A DNA stretch of 27,186 bases from Clostridiales bacterium (GCA_018366495.1 JAGZHZ010000031.1:1-27186); one strand, 5' to 3'; positions 15,270 through 23,956 are shown, counted from the stretch's first letter. Numbers and translations are program-made. The notes: generated by a model from the sequence alone, not told the origin.

Positions 15270-17534
15270 TTATTTTTCTGTAAGATATTTTATCAAAATT
15301 TCTTTTGTGAATACATCTGCTTCGACAGGACAGCCATAAAAATATCCCTGACCTTGGCTGCATCCAATTTGTATTGCAAGCTGTTCGTCATCTTCTGTCT
15401 CAATTCCTTCAATCACCGTGGAAATGGACAGCTTTTCTGCCAGCTTAACAACTCCCTCCATAATCAACTGTGTCTTTTGTCCGTCTGGCCCTGCAGCTTC
15501 CATCAGAAATCCTCGATCCAGTTTTACCTCATCTATTTCTAATTTTGCAAATGTATTCAGAGAGGAATATCCTGTTCCAAAATCATCCATAGAGATTTGA
15601 AATCCGATCTTTTTTAATTCTCGCAGTCTTTTGTTCATCTCTGCAATATTGTCAATCGCCAATCCCTCCAGAATTTCCAAAATAATCAGCGAAGCTGATA
15701 TCTTGTATCTGTCCAGAATAGAGCGCAGTTCCTGCATATAATTTTCTCTGTAAAAAGTTATTTTCGATTGATTAATTGAAATCGGAACAGGCTCATATCC
15801 TGCATCTATCCACATTCTCAGCTGTATACATACTTTTTCAAACATATACAGATCCAGTTCTGCACAAAAACCATTTTTTTCAAACAGCCGTATAAAAGAG
15901 TTTGGATATACCATCTTTCCATCTTCCTGTATCCAGCGCGTCAATGCCTCAGCCCCAGATAAAGTATGATCTTTTAAATTCACCTTGGGCTGTAAAAATA
16001 ATTTAAATTCACTGTTTTCCAATGCTTTATATGAATATCTTTCTATATAATTATCCATCTGCTTCTGTTTATGGAGTTCACCATCAAAGAACCAGATGTC
16101 TTCCTGTCCGTTTTCTTTTGATTTCTCCAAAGCAAACATGGCATGAGTCATAATTGACTGAAAATCTGTCCCAGACGTTGAAACAGCGATTCCGCATCTT
16201 ATCCTCATATGGTAATGCGTACTGTTGATACCTTCCACATGAACCATCTCAGAAATCATCATTTTCAAACGATTTTCCAACTGCCGTCGATCCGTATTCA
16301 TCAAGAAAAGGTAAAACGCATCTGCACTTTCCCGGCATATATATTCCCCCTCATGAATGGATTTTGACAGAATCTGTGCAATGTATATCAAAAGTCTATC
16401 TGCTCTCTTTTTTCCAAACATTTCATTGATAAATTTAAACTGCCTGATATTCATAGCGATAATGGCACATTTTTTCTGCCTCTTCATAGCTTCCTCTGCC
16501 AGCTCGTCAAACCGTCTTCTATTATAAATCCCTGTCAATTCATCAAAATAGGCATATTTTTTTAACTGTCTGTTATTTTTCTGAATGATTTCTATCACAT
16601 AAAACAGTGTAATAAAAAATAATACCATGATTACAGTCATAAAAATCTCTATGACTTTCACAATTCTATAAATGTTCTGGTTTGCATTTTCAGAAGAGTT
16701 GATGCACATGAGATACCACTCATTTACTTTTAAAGGTTCCAGCAAAACATTGTGCTTTTCATTCTTATATTCAAAACCAAATTCGATGGTTTTCGATTTT
16801 TTCAAGGAAGCCCGAATCTCCTTTGCCTGCTCTTTTGGCAGATACGGCTCCTCTAAAATGGATCTTTTTTCTTCCTTCACCACCGACTCGTCTGCCCGTA
16901 TGATAAAATTTCCATTCGAGTCAATCAAGTGCACGGTTCCATTTCCCGAAAAAATCTGTTTTTCTCCTATTGTATCAGAGAAAACGTCTACATCGTCGCT
17001 TGCAATAAGGGCGCCGACTACCTTTTCATCATGATATACCGGCACACTAAACATTAAAACCATCTCATGTGAAAATTTTCCCCAAAATGCGTTTGAAACG
17101 CTCTTTCGTCCCTGATACGAACGATTTATCATTTCTTTTGTCTCTGGCTGTGCCCCATTCAACGATATGGTATAGCTTGTCTTCTCTCTGGAAATAAATC
17201 CATTTCCCTCCATGTCGAAAAATCCAAATAATAAAAAATCATTTTCTAAATCTGCCTTTTCTAAAGCAATATGAAACGAATCGGTCATATATAATTCAGA
17301 AAATCCGATTATACTTGCCACTGTATCCATCATTTGAAAATTGCGGTCAATCTGCTTTTCTATTCTCTTTTTATAGTTATTAACTTCTTCCCGCATTCTC
17401 TCCTGCGTTGTCTCATCAAAAGCTGTTGTAAACAGCTGGATCAACAGATACGCCGCCCCGATAAAAAAGAAATTGATGCAGCTAAAGAAAATCACTACAC
17501 GTTTTAAACTCTGTTTCATATTACTTTCATTCAT
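15270..17534 (-). CDS. membrane GGDEF-EAL protein, probable c-di-GMP phosphodiesterase
   Basis: A 754-residue signalling protein. Membrane helices at about residues 12-34 and 292-314 flank an extracytoplasmic region of about 255 residues that looks like a double-Cache sensor (VGALIASDDVDVF, VHLIDSNGNFIIRAD). A GGDEF-type domain (about 325-485) has the characteristic YFDELTGIYNRRRF opening, but the catalytic GG(D/E)EF is replaced by SADAF (403-407), so cyclase activity should be lost. The EAL domain (about 500-745) keeps EAL (529-531), Asn588, Glu630, Asp650-Asp651 (MDDFGTG), Lys671 and the Glu709/Gln729 positions, so phosphodiesterase activity is likely. The start at 17534 has only a weak GAGAAG upstream; an ATG at 17519 is possible. 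It lies between the two glycan modules. Confidence 0.9.
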   Translation of the reverse strand: MNESNMKQSLKRVVIFFSCINFFFIGAAYLLIQLFTTAFDETTQERMREEVNNYKKRIEKQIDRNFQMMDTVASIIGFSELYMTDSFHIALEKADLENDFLLFGFFDMEGNGFISREKTSYTISLNGAQPETKEMINRSYQGRKSVSNAFWGKFSHEMVLMFSVPVYHDEKVVGALIASDDVDVFSDTIGEKQIFSGNGTVHLIDSNGNFIIRADESVVKEEKRSILEEPYLPKEQAKEIRASLKKSKTIEFGFEYKNEKHNVLLEPLKVNEWYLMCINSSENANQNIYRIVKVIEIFMTVIMVLFFITLFYVIEIIQKNNRQLKKYAYFDELTGIYNRRRFDELAEEAMKRQKKCAIIAMNIRQFKFINEMFGKKRADRLLIYIAQILSKSIHEGEYICRESADAFYLFLMNTDRRQLENRLKMMISEMVHVEGINSTHYHMRIRCGIAVSTSGTDFQSIMTHAMFALEKSKENGQEDIWFFDGELHKQKQMDNYIERYSYKALENSEFKLFLQPKVNLKDHTLSGAEALTRWIQEDGKMVYPNSFIRLFEKNGFCAELDLYMFEKVCIQLRMWIDAGYEPVPISINQSKITFYRENYMQELRSILDRYKISASLIILEILEGLAIDNIAEMNKRLRELKKIGFQISMDDFGTGYSSLNTFAKLEIDEVKLDRGFLMEAAGPDGQKTQLIMEGVVKLAEKLSISTVIEGIETEDDEQLAIQIGCSQGQGYFYGCPVEADVFTKEILIKYLTEK

Positions 17535-17748
17535 GATTACTTCTCACTTTCTATACAGAAAAACATCTATTTTCGGGTCGTTACTTTTCTGTTTTATCTT
17601 TCGTTTTCATCGAAGTCTTTCCGTTTTTCCATGGTTTGTATGATTTATTATATCACAACTCTTTCTGCTGCAATATTATTTTTGTTCTTACAAAACTCCA
17701 AGAAAATAAAGTAAAAAAATCTGAAAAATAATATCAGAGCAAAAAAGT

Positions 17749-17797
17749 GCAGGGCTGGCGTCCCACGATTTTTTAACCGTGAAAGCGGCAGCCCTGC
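17749..17797 (-). terminator. terminator of second GH3 gene
   Basis: On the minus strand GCAGGGCTG pairs with CAGCCCTGC (nine pairs), with inner CG and CACG/CGTG pairs, followed by AC and six Ts (rc 17741-17746). It lies 30 bp past the GH3 stop. The GCGGCAGCCCTGC arm recurs in the hairpin at 26979-27021. Confidence 0.8.
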
Positions 17798-17827
17798 CAT
17801 ATTCCTCTTTAAATTTTCTCTATTTTT

Positions 17828-20611
17828 TTATTCTGCTGACGCTTCAGCTGCGACAGGCGCTCCGTCCACTGCGTTATACGTTTCAAGTAAAATAATACTT
17901 TCAAAGACGTTTTCTGCACAACGTTCGATCTCTCCCAATGACACGTCTCCTGCAACAAATCCTGTGATCAGTCCTGTGCTGTCCAGCAGCCAGGAAGAAT
18001 ATTCTGTCACAATATTTCCTTCTTCGTCATAAATATATTCCTCATCGTTTGTATATCCTGCCGGCAGTTCCGGAATTTCAGCTTCTTCATATGGCCGGTC
18101 GCAGGATTCCACTGTTCCGTTTTTATCAAAACAAGGCTCTGTCGCCGGAACATACAGGTTATTAATTTTAAACAGTGAATAATCGCCATATTCTGTTCCG
18201 CAGTATTCACAGTAAATTTGTCCGCTGTGCACTGTTCCATACCAGTTGTCTGTAGCTCCTTCTGTTGTGAATCCTTCCGGCAGAACAGGATCAGCGCGTC
18301 CTACCAGGCTTGGCATACAAAGATCGCCTTGTGCACGAAGCATACTTGCATTTCCATTATCTTTTCCGGATGCCCAGTCTGTCATGACAGATCCTTTAAA
18401 TTCCCATTCATTGCGCAGTACGGTTGTCAGCAGTTCATAGTTTGTCGCTGCATAAGAGCCGTTAATTCTATTATAAGAGGTCATGATAAACCATGGATCA
18501 CTCTGTTCTGTCAGGATCTCAAATGGTTTCAGATAGACTTCTCTCTGCGCACGCTCTGTTACAATAGAGTCTCCGCCGCTGCGGCTGTATTCCTGATTAT
18601 TCAGAGCAAAGTGTTTTACAGCAACTCCTACGCCTGCAGACTGGATTCCTTTTGTCACAGCTGCGCCGCACTGTCCGGCAAGGACAGGATCTTCTGAATA
18701 GTATTCAAAATTACGTCCGCAAAGAGGATCTCTGTGGATATTGATTGCTGGCGCCAGCCATACACTGACCTGATTGTATTTTGCTTCTTTTCCGATCTCA
18801 GCGCCCGTCTGTTCCAGCAAGTCCACATTCCATGTACATGCCTGCATCGTTCCCATCGGGAAATAAGTATTTCCCTGATCATCCTCATCCATTGTCAGTC
18901 GAAGTCCTGCAGGGCCATCTGCCATGACAGTAAAGTTTACTCCGCGGTTTTCTAATGTCTGACCGATTCCTCCTGCTGCTCCTGCCGCTGACTCCGGAAA
19001 ATAATGGTAATTATCTGTGCGAACGCCGTAAATTCCTCCAAAAATCTGTACAAGTTCCGAAAGTGTAAACTGTGAGATAAACTCTTCCATCGTGGCATAT
19101 CCTTCTGCCACATGCCCCAGTTTGATTCCTTTGTCCACTCCTGTCAATTCATATGATTCCAGATCCGTATCCCATTTTTCTTCAATTTTATTGTCCTCAG
19201 AACGCAAAGATGCTTTTTCCATGCTCATCACATAATTTCCTGCATCATCCTGAACAGCCTTTGCAACATCAAATGCAAATGTAGGCGCTAGTACTTCTGT
19301 CAGTTCTTCTGTCACAACAAGTTCATCCACCGTATACGTTGTCACAGGTTCTATCTCTTTCACTGTCGATCCCACATAAATCTCATAGTCCCCTGCTTCC
19401 AGCACATAGCTGTTTTCATGACCCGTTGCGCCTGAATCGTCATAAGATGCCATATCTGCCACATCAAAAGACAACTCCAGTGTGCAGCTCTCTCCCGGCT
19501 CCAATTCCGGCGTCTTTCCAAATGCTCCCATTTCATATGCCGGATTTCCAAGTGTTCCTACCGGTGCGCTGTAGTAAGCCTGAATAACTTCTTTTCCGCT
19601 GCGGTCTCCCGTATTTGTGACGCTCAAACTGATTTTGACTTTGTCATTTTCTACTTTTGCTTCTTTTACTTCATAGTCAAATGTAGTATAACTCAGTCCA
19701 TATCCAAATTCATAGCGGACTGCATCTGGATCAAATGTTTCAAAATAACGGTATCCAACATAGATATCTTCTCCGTAGATCGGATTAACTACATTTGTTC
19801 CAAAGGTTGAACTTGCCACGCTCTGTGCCGGATAAGAATCATACTCATAGGCCCAGCTGTCCATCAGACTTCCGGAAGGATTAATCTCTCCTGTCAAAAT
19901 TTTCGCGATGGAAACTGCACCATATCCCCCCGGCTGCCATGCTTCCAGAACTGCATTGACATCGTATTTCTCAATCCAGCTTGTGTCAACCATACCGCCT
20001 GTATTTAAGATTACAATAACCTTGTCAAAAGAATTGCTTACAGAAGCAAGCAGTTCTTCTTCTCCTGCTGATAGATACCAATCTCCCTCTATTGCCTGAC
20101 GATCTCCGCCTTCACTGGAATTCCGTCCAAAAATGACAACTGCGGCATCGTTGCGCTGTGCAATCTGGTCCATGTTTAATCCGTCAATCGGCATTTCCGG
20201 CTGAGATGCTCCATTTCCCATTGTTCCGAATGTACTGCTGTCTCCTTCGGCAGAATTTGCTGCACACCACTCTTCATATATCTTATATAATTCCTGATCG
20301 TATGAAATACCAGCCTCTTTAAATCCCTGTATGAAATTATAGGAAACATTCGTGTGAACAGTTCCTGATCCTCCGCCTCCCTTACTGATATCAATCTGTG
20401 TTCTTCCAAACACTGCAACGTTTGTCTCGTCTTTCTGGATCGGTAAAACGCCATCATTCTCCAGCAGAACAGCTCCCTCTGCAGCCACCTGCAGCGCCAC
20501 ACTCTTTGCGTCAGATTCAGGATCTAAATTTCCTGCGCAGCTGACCATCGGCGCTGTCGTCATTGTCACTGCCATCGCCATCATGATTGCCATGACTTGT
20601 TTTCTTTTCAT
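17828..20611 (-). CDS. secreted glycoside hydrolase family 3 enzyme, permuted, with Cys-rich insertion
   Basis: A 927-residue exported GH3 enzyme, a paralogue of the one at 6814-9561, with which it shares the opening MKRKQVMA and long active-site stretches (NIHRDPLCGRNFEYYSEDP). Signal peptide about 1-25; MVSC at 22-25 could be an imperfect lipobox. Domain order is again reversed: C-terminal-type domain (about 35-260) with acid/base Glu167 in RNSSEGGDR; fibronectin-III-like domain (about 300-415); barrel domain (about 500-910) with KHFALNNQE and nucleophile Asp745 in VMTDWASG. Unlike its paralogue it carries about 75 extra residues late in the barrel domain (roughly 770-885) with four cysteines (Cys801, Cys804 in CEYCG, Cys827, Cys837), possibly metal- or disulfide-stabilised. 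The ribosome binding site is GGGG, weaker than for neighbours. It has its own promoter and lies downstream of the regulator gene. Confidence 0.92.
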   Translation of the reverse strand: MKRKQVMAIMMAMAVTMTTAPMVSCAGNLDPESDAKSVALQVAAEGAVLLENDGVLPIQKDETNVAVFGRTQIDISKGGGGSGTVHTNVSYNFIQGFKEAGISYDQELYKIYEEWCAANSAEGDSSTFGTMGNGASQPEMPIDGLNMDQIAQRNDAAVVIFGRNSSEGGDRQAIEGDWYLSAGEEELLASVSNSFDKVIVILNTGGMVDTSWIEKYDVNAVLEAWQPGGYGAVSIAKILTGEINPSGSLMDSWAYEYDSYPAQSVASSTFGTNVVNPIYGEDIYVGYRYFETFDPDAVRYEFGYGLSYTTFDYEVKEAKVENDKVKISLSVTNTGDRSGKEVIQAYYSAPVGTLGNPAYEMGAFGKTPELEPGESCTLELSFDVADMASYDDSGATGHENSYVLEAGDYEIYVGSTVKEIEPVTTYTVDELVVTEELTEVLAPTFAFDVAKAVQDDAGNYVMSMEKASLRSEDNKIEEKWDTDLESYELTGVDKGIKLGHVAEGYATMEEFISQFTLSELVQIFGGIYGVRTDNYHYFPESAAGAAGGIGQTLENRGVNFTVMADGPAGLRLTMDEDDQGNTYFPMGTMQACTWNVDLLEQTGAEIGKEAKYNQVSVWLAPAINIHRDPLCGRNFEYYSEDPVLAGQCGAAVTKGIQSAGVGVAVKHFALNNQEYSRSGGDSIVTERAQREVYLKPFEILTEQSDPWFIMTSYNRINGSYAATNYELLTTVLRNEWEFKGSVMTDWASGKDNGNASMLRAQGDLCMPSLVGRADPVLPEGFTTEGATDNWYGTVHSGQIYCEYCGTEYGDYSLFKINNLYVPATEPCFDKNGTVESCDRPYEEAEIPELPAGYTNDEEYIYDEEGNIVTEYSSWLLDSTGLITGFVAGDVSLGEIERCAENVFESIILLETYNAVDGAPVAAEASAE

Positions 20612-20705
20612 CTTTTAATTTCCCCATTTCTTTTATTTTTTCTGGTCTCTGCTAAAGTACTGCGCGCTTTTCCTTTGCTTTGTCGTTCTTTATCAACGTA
20701 AGCAC

Positions 20706-20734
20706 ACCATAAAATATTTTTCTAGAAAAGTCAA
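20706..20734 (-). promoter_or_regulatory. putative promoter of second GH3 gene
   Basis: On the minus strand TTGACT (rc 20729-20734), 17-bp spacer, TATGGT (rc 20706-20711). It sits in the 183-bp gap between the response regulator and GH3 genes, about 95 bp before the GH3 start. The -35 is near consensus and the -10 is weak, as expected for an activator-dependent promoter. Confidence 0.5.
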
Positions 20735-20751
20735 TTCTTTTGGGGGAAGAC

Positions 20752-20783
20752 CAAAAGATTTCCGAAAAAATCAAAAGATTTCC
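20752..20783 (-). promoter_or_regulatory. direct repeat, candidate binding site of the adjacent AraC-type response regulator (module 2)
   Basis: CAAAAGATTTCC occurs at 20752-20763 and again, unchanged, at 20772-20783 (minus strand GGAAATCTTTTG), 20 bp apart start to start. The near copy ends 17 bp upstream of the putative GH3 -35. Two same-orientation copies about two helical turns apart, just upstream of -35, is the classic arrangement for AraC-family activation. Confidence 0.6.
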
Positions 20784-20794
20784 CACCTCATTCT

Positions 20795-21502
20795 TTATTT
20801 TCGGTACTGTGCCGGGGACATCTGATAGTATTTCTGAAAAACACTGCTGAAATGTTTTACATCTTTATATCCAACCATATCTGAAATCTGTGTGATCGTA
20901 TATTCAGCGTTATCCAAAAGCCGCTTTGCGTTCTCCATTCGCACGTTTGTCACATATTCACTAAAATTAACTCCCGTCTCTTTTTTAAACAGTGTGGAAA
21001 GATAGCTTGAACTCACATACACATGAGAAGCCACACTGTCCAATGTCAGATGCTTGTCAAAATTTAAGTCAATATATCCCTTTGCCGTCTGAATCAATTT
21101 TCGGTATGACTCCTCTTTGTGTTCCGGCGTTTTTAATTTTTCCAGTACCAAATTCAGCGTCTTTACAAGTTCCGTCCTGCTCACTGGCTTAGGCAGAAAG
21201 TCCTCGGCGCCAAGCTGAATTGCTTTTCTGGCATACTCAAAACTTGTATGTGAACTTATAATAATAAAATGCGTAGGAAGCCCCGACTCCAGCGTTTTTG
21301 CAATAATCTCAAGTCCTGATTTTCCCGGCATTCGGATATCTGTGATCACAATCTCAGGCTGAAAGGAGAGAACCATCTCATACAGTTCATCCCCATTTTT
21401 CGCACATCCTGAAAGCGTCAGCCCAAAGCGCTTCCAGTCAATAATATGCTGAAGCAATGTCAATGCCAGTGGCTCATCATCTGCCAAAACTACTTTTACC
21501 AT
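20795..21502 (-). CDS. response regulator, short YesN type (REC + AraC-family HTH)
   Basis: A 235-residue transcription factor: receiver domain (1-120) with DDE (8-10), phospho-acceptor Asp55 (IVITDIRMPGKSG) and the Lys in FLPKPV, joined by a short linker to an AraC-type DNA-binding domain (about 135-235; LTLDSVASHVYVSSSYLSTLFKKETG and TITQISDMVGYKDVKHFSSVFQ). It lacks the middle region of the other regulator. GGGAG precedes the ATG, which overlaps the kinase stop by 7 bp (ATGGTAA). The likely target is the GH3 promoter directly downstream, where a perfect 12-bp direct repeat lies. Confidence 0.93.
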   Translation of the reverse strand: MVKVVLADDEPLALTLLQHIIDWKRFGLTLSGCAKNGDELYEMVLSFQPEIVITDIRMPGKSGLEIIAKTLESGLPTHFIIISSHTSFEYARKAIQLGAEDFLPKPVSRTELVKTLNLVLEKLKTPEHKEESYRKLIQTAKGYIDLNFDKHLTLDSVASHVYVSSSYLSTLFKKETGVNFSEYVTNVRMENAKRLLDNAEYTITQISDMVGYKDVKHFSSVFQKYYQMSPAQYRK

Positions 21503-23016
21503 ATTTTTCTCCCGCCTTGTTCTTCTCTGTCTGGGCGCTGTATATGTGCCGGAAAACTTAAGATGACAGCTGTCCCTTTTCCCGGTTCACTCTCGATCTC
21601 GCACGTCACATCGCTCTGAAAATACATTTTCAGACGCTGTATCGTATTGTTCATTCCGATCCCCTGTGTGTCATCATATTCATCCTGTTCCAGCCGCAGA
21701 CGGATTTCTTTTAATTGTTCTTTTGAAAATCCTACTCCGTCATCTGTCACCCGAATGTAAATCGTCTCATCTGTCTTCCATGATGTCACACAGATTTTTC
21801 CGCCCTCCGTCACAGGCATCACACCATGGATCAGTGCATTTTCACAAAGCGGCTGTAAAATCATGGAAGGAATCTGCGCTTTTTTACATTCTTCCTCACA
21901 TTGTATAGAAAAATTCAGGCGCTGTGCAAATCTGCGTTTCTGTATCATCATGTAATCTTCCACATTTTCAAATTCTTCTTCCAATGTCACGATTTTATCC
22001 AGCTTGCTTAATGAGTAACGCAAATAATCGGCTGTCTGAAAAATCATTTCCAATGTCTTATCAGCTCCTTCTTCCACAGCCTGTCCACCGATCACATTTA
22101 ACGCATTGAACAGAAAATGTGGATTCACTCTGGACTGCAGTGTCAAAAGCTGTGCGTGTTCCAGTCTCGCTTTCATATTGACAGCCTGAATCTCTGCCTC
22201 TTTTAACTGCCGCTCCATCTCTTTTTGCATCTTCAGCTGTTCAATCTGCGTATGTATCGTCTGAAGCATCCTATAAAAAGCCTTCGTCAGTACTGCCACT
22301 TCGTCCCTGTCTCTTTTCATCAGCTCAACTTCTCTCTGCGGCATATGCACATCCCAGCTGCCCTCACAGATTTTTTCAGCCCGCTTTGTCAGCAATGTAA
22401 GATTTTTTGTAATCCTTTTTGAAAAGCTCATCAGAAAGGCAATGCAGACCGCCATCAATCCAACTCCTGTGATCACAACCACACGCTCCGTCACTTTTTG
22501 GATATCTTTTAGCTTTTTCTGGCATTCGATTCTGTTCTGATCGACGGCTGATGTATACTGCCCCATCATCCCATCTATCAGGCTGATATGTTCTGCTGAT
22601 TCCTGATACCACGCTAAAAACTGCCCCGTTCCAGCTTCTGTTTCTGTCAAGATCCGATCTGCACTTTGTATATACGATTCTACCATATAGGATAGATCTG
22701 TGAAAATGGGTTGATTTAAGTACTGAGGCAATTCATCCGCCGCCGATTTTATCTCCTGTAAAATACTGATGCATCGCTCTTTCAGCTCTTCCTTTCGTCC
22801 CTGAGCATATGTATATAAACTGCTGTCCGCCTCATGCAGTCCATTTACAACAACAGAAAACTGATGCTGGATCTCAAGCAAACGATTCTGCTGTCCCACA
22901 ATATATCGGCTGCTTACCCCGAAGATCAAAAAAAACAGAAGAAAAAATCCAGACAAAAAGATCCCAAAGACGAAAATTTTTTTATTCAGTGAAAAAAAAT
23001 TTTTTTTATGATTCAT
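21496..23016 (-). CDS. sensor histidine kinase, YesM type
   Basis: A 506-residue membrane kinase. Helices at about 12-35 and 178-200 bracket an extracytoplasmic region of about 140 residues, mostly helical in character (long runs with heptad-like spacing), so smaller than the sensor of the first kinase. HAMP linker (about 200-260), coiled region (about 255-290, QLKMQKEMERQLKEAEIQ), His_kinase domain with His300 in SRVNPHFLFNALN, and an ATP-binding domain with LCENALIHG, TDDGVGFSKEQ and GIGMNNTIQRL. I chose the ATG at 23016 because GGAAGGAG precedes it; the longer frame lies inside the binding-protein gene. The 11-bp overlap with that gene and 7-bp overlap with the regulator gene indicate tight co-translation of sensor protein, kinase and regulator. 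Confidence 0.93.
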   Translation of the reverse strand: MNHKKNFFSLNKKIFVFGIFLSGFFLLFFLIFGVSSRYIVGQQNRLLEIQHQFSVVVNGLHEADSSLYTYAQGRKEELKERCISILQEIKSAADELPQYLNQPIFTDLSYMVESYIQSADRILTETEAGTGQFLAWYQESAEHISLIDGMMGQYTSAVDQNRIECQKKLKDIQKVTERVVVITGVGLMAVCIAFLMSFSKRITKNLTLLTKRAEKICEGSWDVHMPQREVELMKRDRDEVAVLTKAFYRMLQTIHTQIEQLKMQKEMERQLKEAEIQAVNMKARLEHAQLLTLQSRVNPHFLFNALNVIGGQAVEEGADKTLEMIFQTADYLRYSLSKLDKIVTLEEEFENVEDYMMIQKRRFAQRLNFSIQCEEECKKAQIPSMILQPLCENALIHGVMPVTEGGKICVTSWKTDETIYIRVTDDGVGFSKEQLKEIRLRLEQDEYDDTQGIGMNNTIQRLKMYFQSDVTCEIESEPGKGTAVILSFPAHIQRPDREEQGGRKIW

Positions 23017-23956
23017 GCTTTTCTCCTTCCAGATCCCGTCCAGTGATCGGAATACATTCAAATGCCGCATCTTTTCCGCTCTCCATTGTTCGCTCTGCTG
23101 CGAGTGCAATCAGCTGATCTGCGCATGCCTTTCCGATTGATTCTGTATCCTGCGCCAGCGTTACATCAATCGCTTCCTCTTCCAAATCTTCCTCTATACG
23201 CTGATTTTTGTCATATGTAATCACCATCATCTGATCTTTCAGTCCCATTTCTTCCACCACGTCTGCTGCCGCCTGCCCTGAAACTGCCTCTGCACAGAAC
23301 AAGACTTCCAAATCTTGATTTTCTTCCAGAAGAACTTCTATCTTCTCGATTGCAGTCAGCGAATCATACGTTGTCTCACAGTACGCCACAATATTCATCC
23401 CATTTTCTTTCGCAGCATCCTCAAATCCATCCAGCCGTGCACCGACACTGCGCAGCCCTGTGTCAAGGCTGGGAGCCAGCATGGCCACTTTTGCTTCTTT
23501 TCCTTTCTCATTCAGCACAAGTTCTGCCGCCTGTGTTCCTCCTCCATAATTGTCTGTCCCAATGTATGCAAACCGCCCGCTGTCTTCCACATCTCCATCC
23601 ACCATAATGATACGAATATCATGATCTGCAAGACTTTTATATCCAGCCTTTGCTTCCTCCGAATCCACACCATAGCAAATCATAACATCTGTCTTCATGT
23701 TGACTGCCGCTTTCATTGACTGAGTCATAGACAAATTTTCCGTTCCGTAACAGCTCAGCGCCACCTCCGGATGACCCTCCAGATTTTTCTGAATACTTTG
23801 TGCAATCTGCTGCATGATATTAATGTCTTGTATCCAGGTCTGTTCCTGATAAAAGATAACTGCCCGCAGAGGAGTACTTTCCCCTGCGGCGTCTGCAGCT
23901 GTTCCCGATATCATCAGAACAGTACAGAGTAAAAAAATACTTTTTTTCTTTCCCAT
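23006..23956 (-). CDS. PBP1-type periplasmic sugar-binding protein, probable kinase co-receptor
   Basis: A 316-residue exported protein of the ribose/galactose-binding (Peripla_BP_4) type. A signal peptide (MGKKKSIFLLCTVLMISG, cleavage near ADA-A) is followed by the two-lobed fold: a first lobe with VMICYGVDSEEAKAGYK and IIMVDGDVEDS, YIGTDNYGGGTQAAEL at the hinge, then VAMLAPSLDTGLRSVGARLDGFE and VLFCAEAVSGQAAADVV in the second lobe. No lipobox Cys is apparent, so it may be released or held by its partner. GGAGG precedes the start. The gene overlaps the sensor kinase start by 11 bp and no ABC ATPase or permease gene follows. In Clostridium beijerinckii the related XylFII binds xylose and signals through LytS-YesN; I infer a similar role here, ligand unknown. 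Confidence 0.88.
   Translation of the reverse strand: MGKKKSIFLLCTVLMISGTAADAAGESTPLRAVIFYQEQTWIQDINIMQQIAQSIQKNLEGHPEVALSCYGTENLSMTQSMKAAVNMKTDVMICYGVDSEEAKAGYKSLADHDIRIIMVDGDVEDSGRFAYIGTDNYGGGTQAAELVLNEKGKEAKVAMLAPSLDTGLRSVGARLDGFEDAAKENGMNIVAYCETTYDSLTAIEKIEVLLEENQDLEVLFCAEAVSGQAAADVVEEMGLKDQMMVITYDKNQRIEEDLEEEAIDVTLAQDTESIGKACADQLIALAAERTMESGKDAAFECIPITGRDLEGEKHES

Noticed and set aside
18218..18697. 159-codon plus-strand frame opposite the second GH3 gene
   Set aside because: It overlaps the catalytic nucleophile region of the GH3 on the other strand and lacks start signals.
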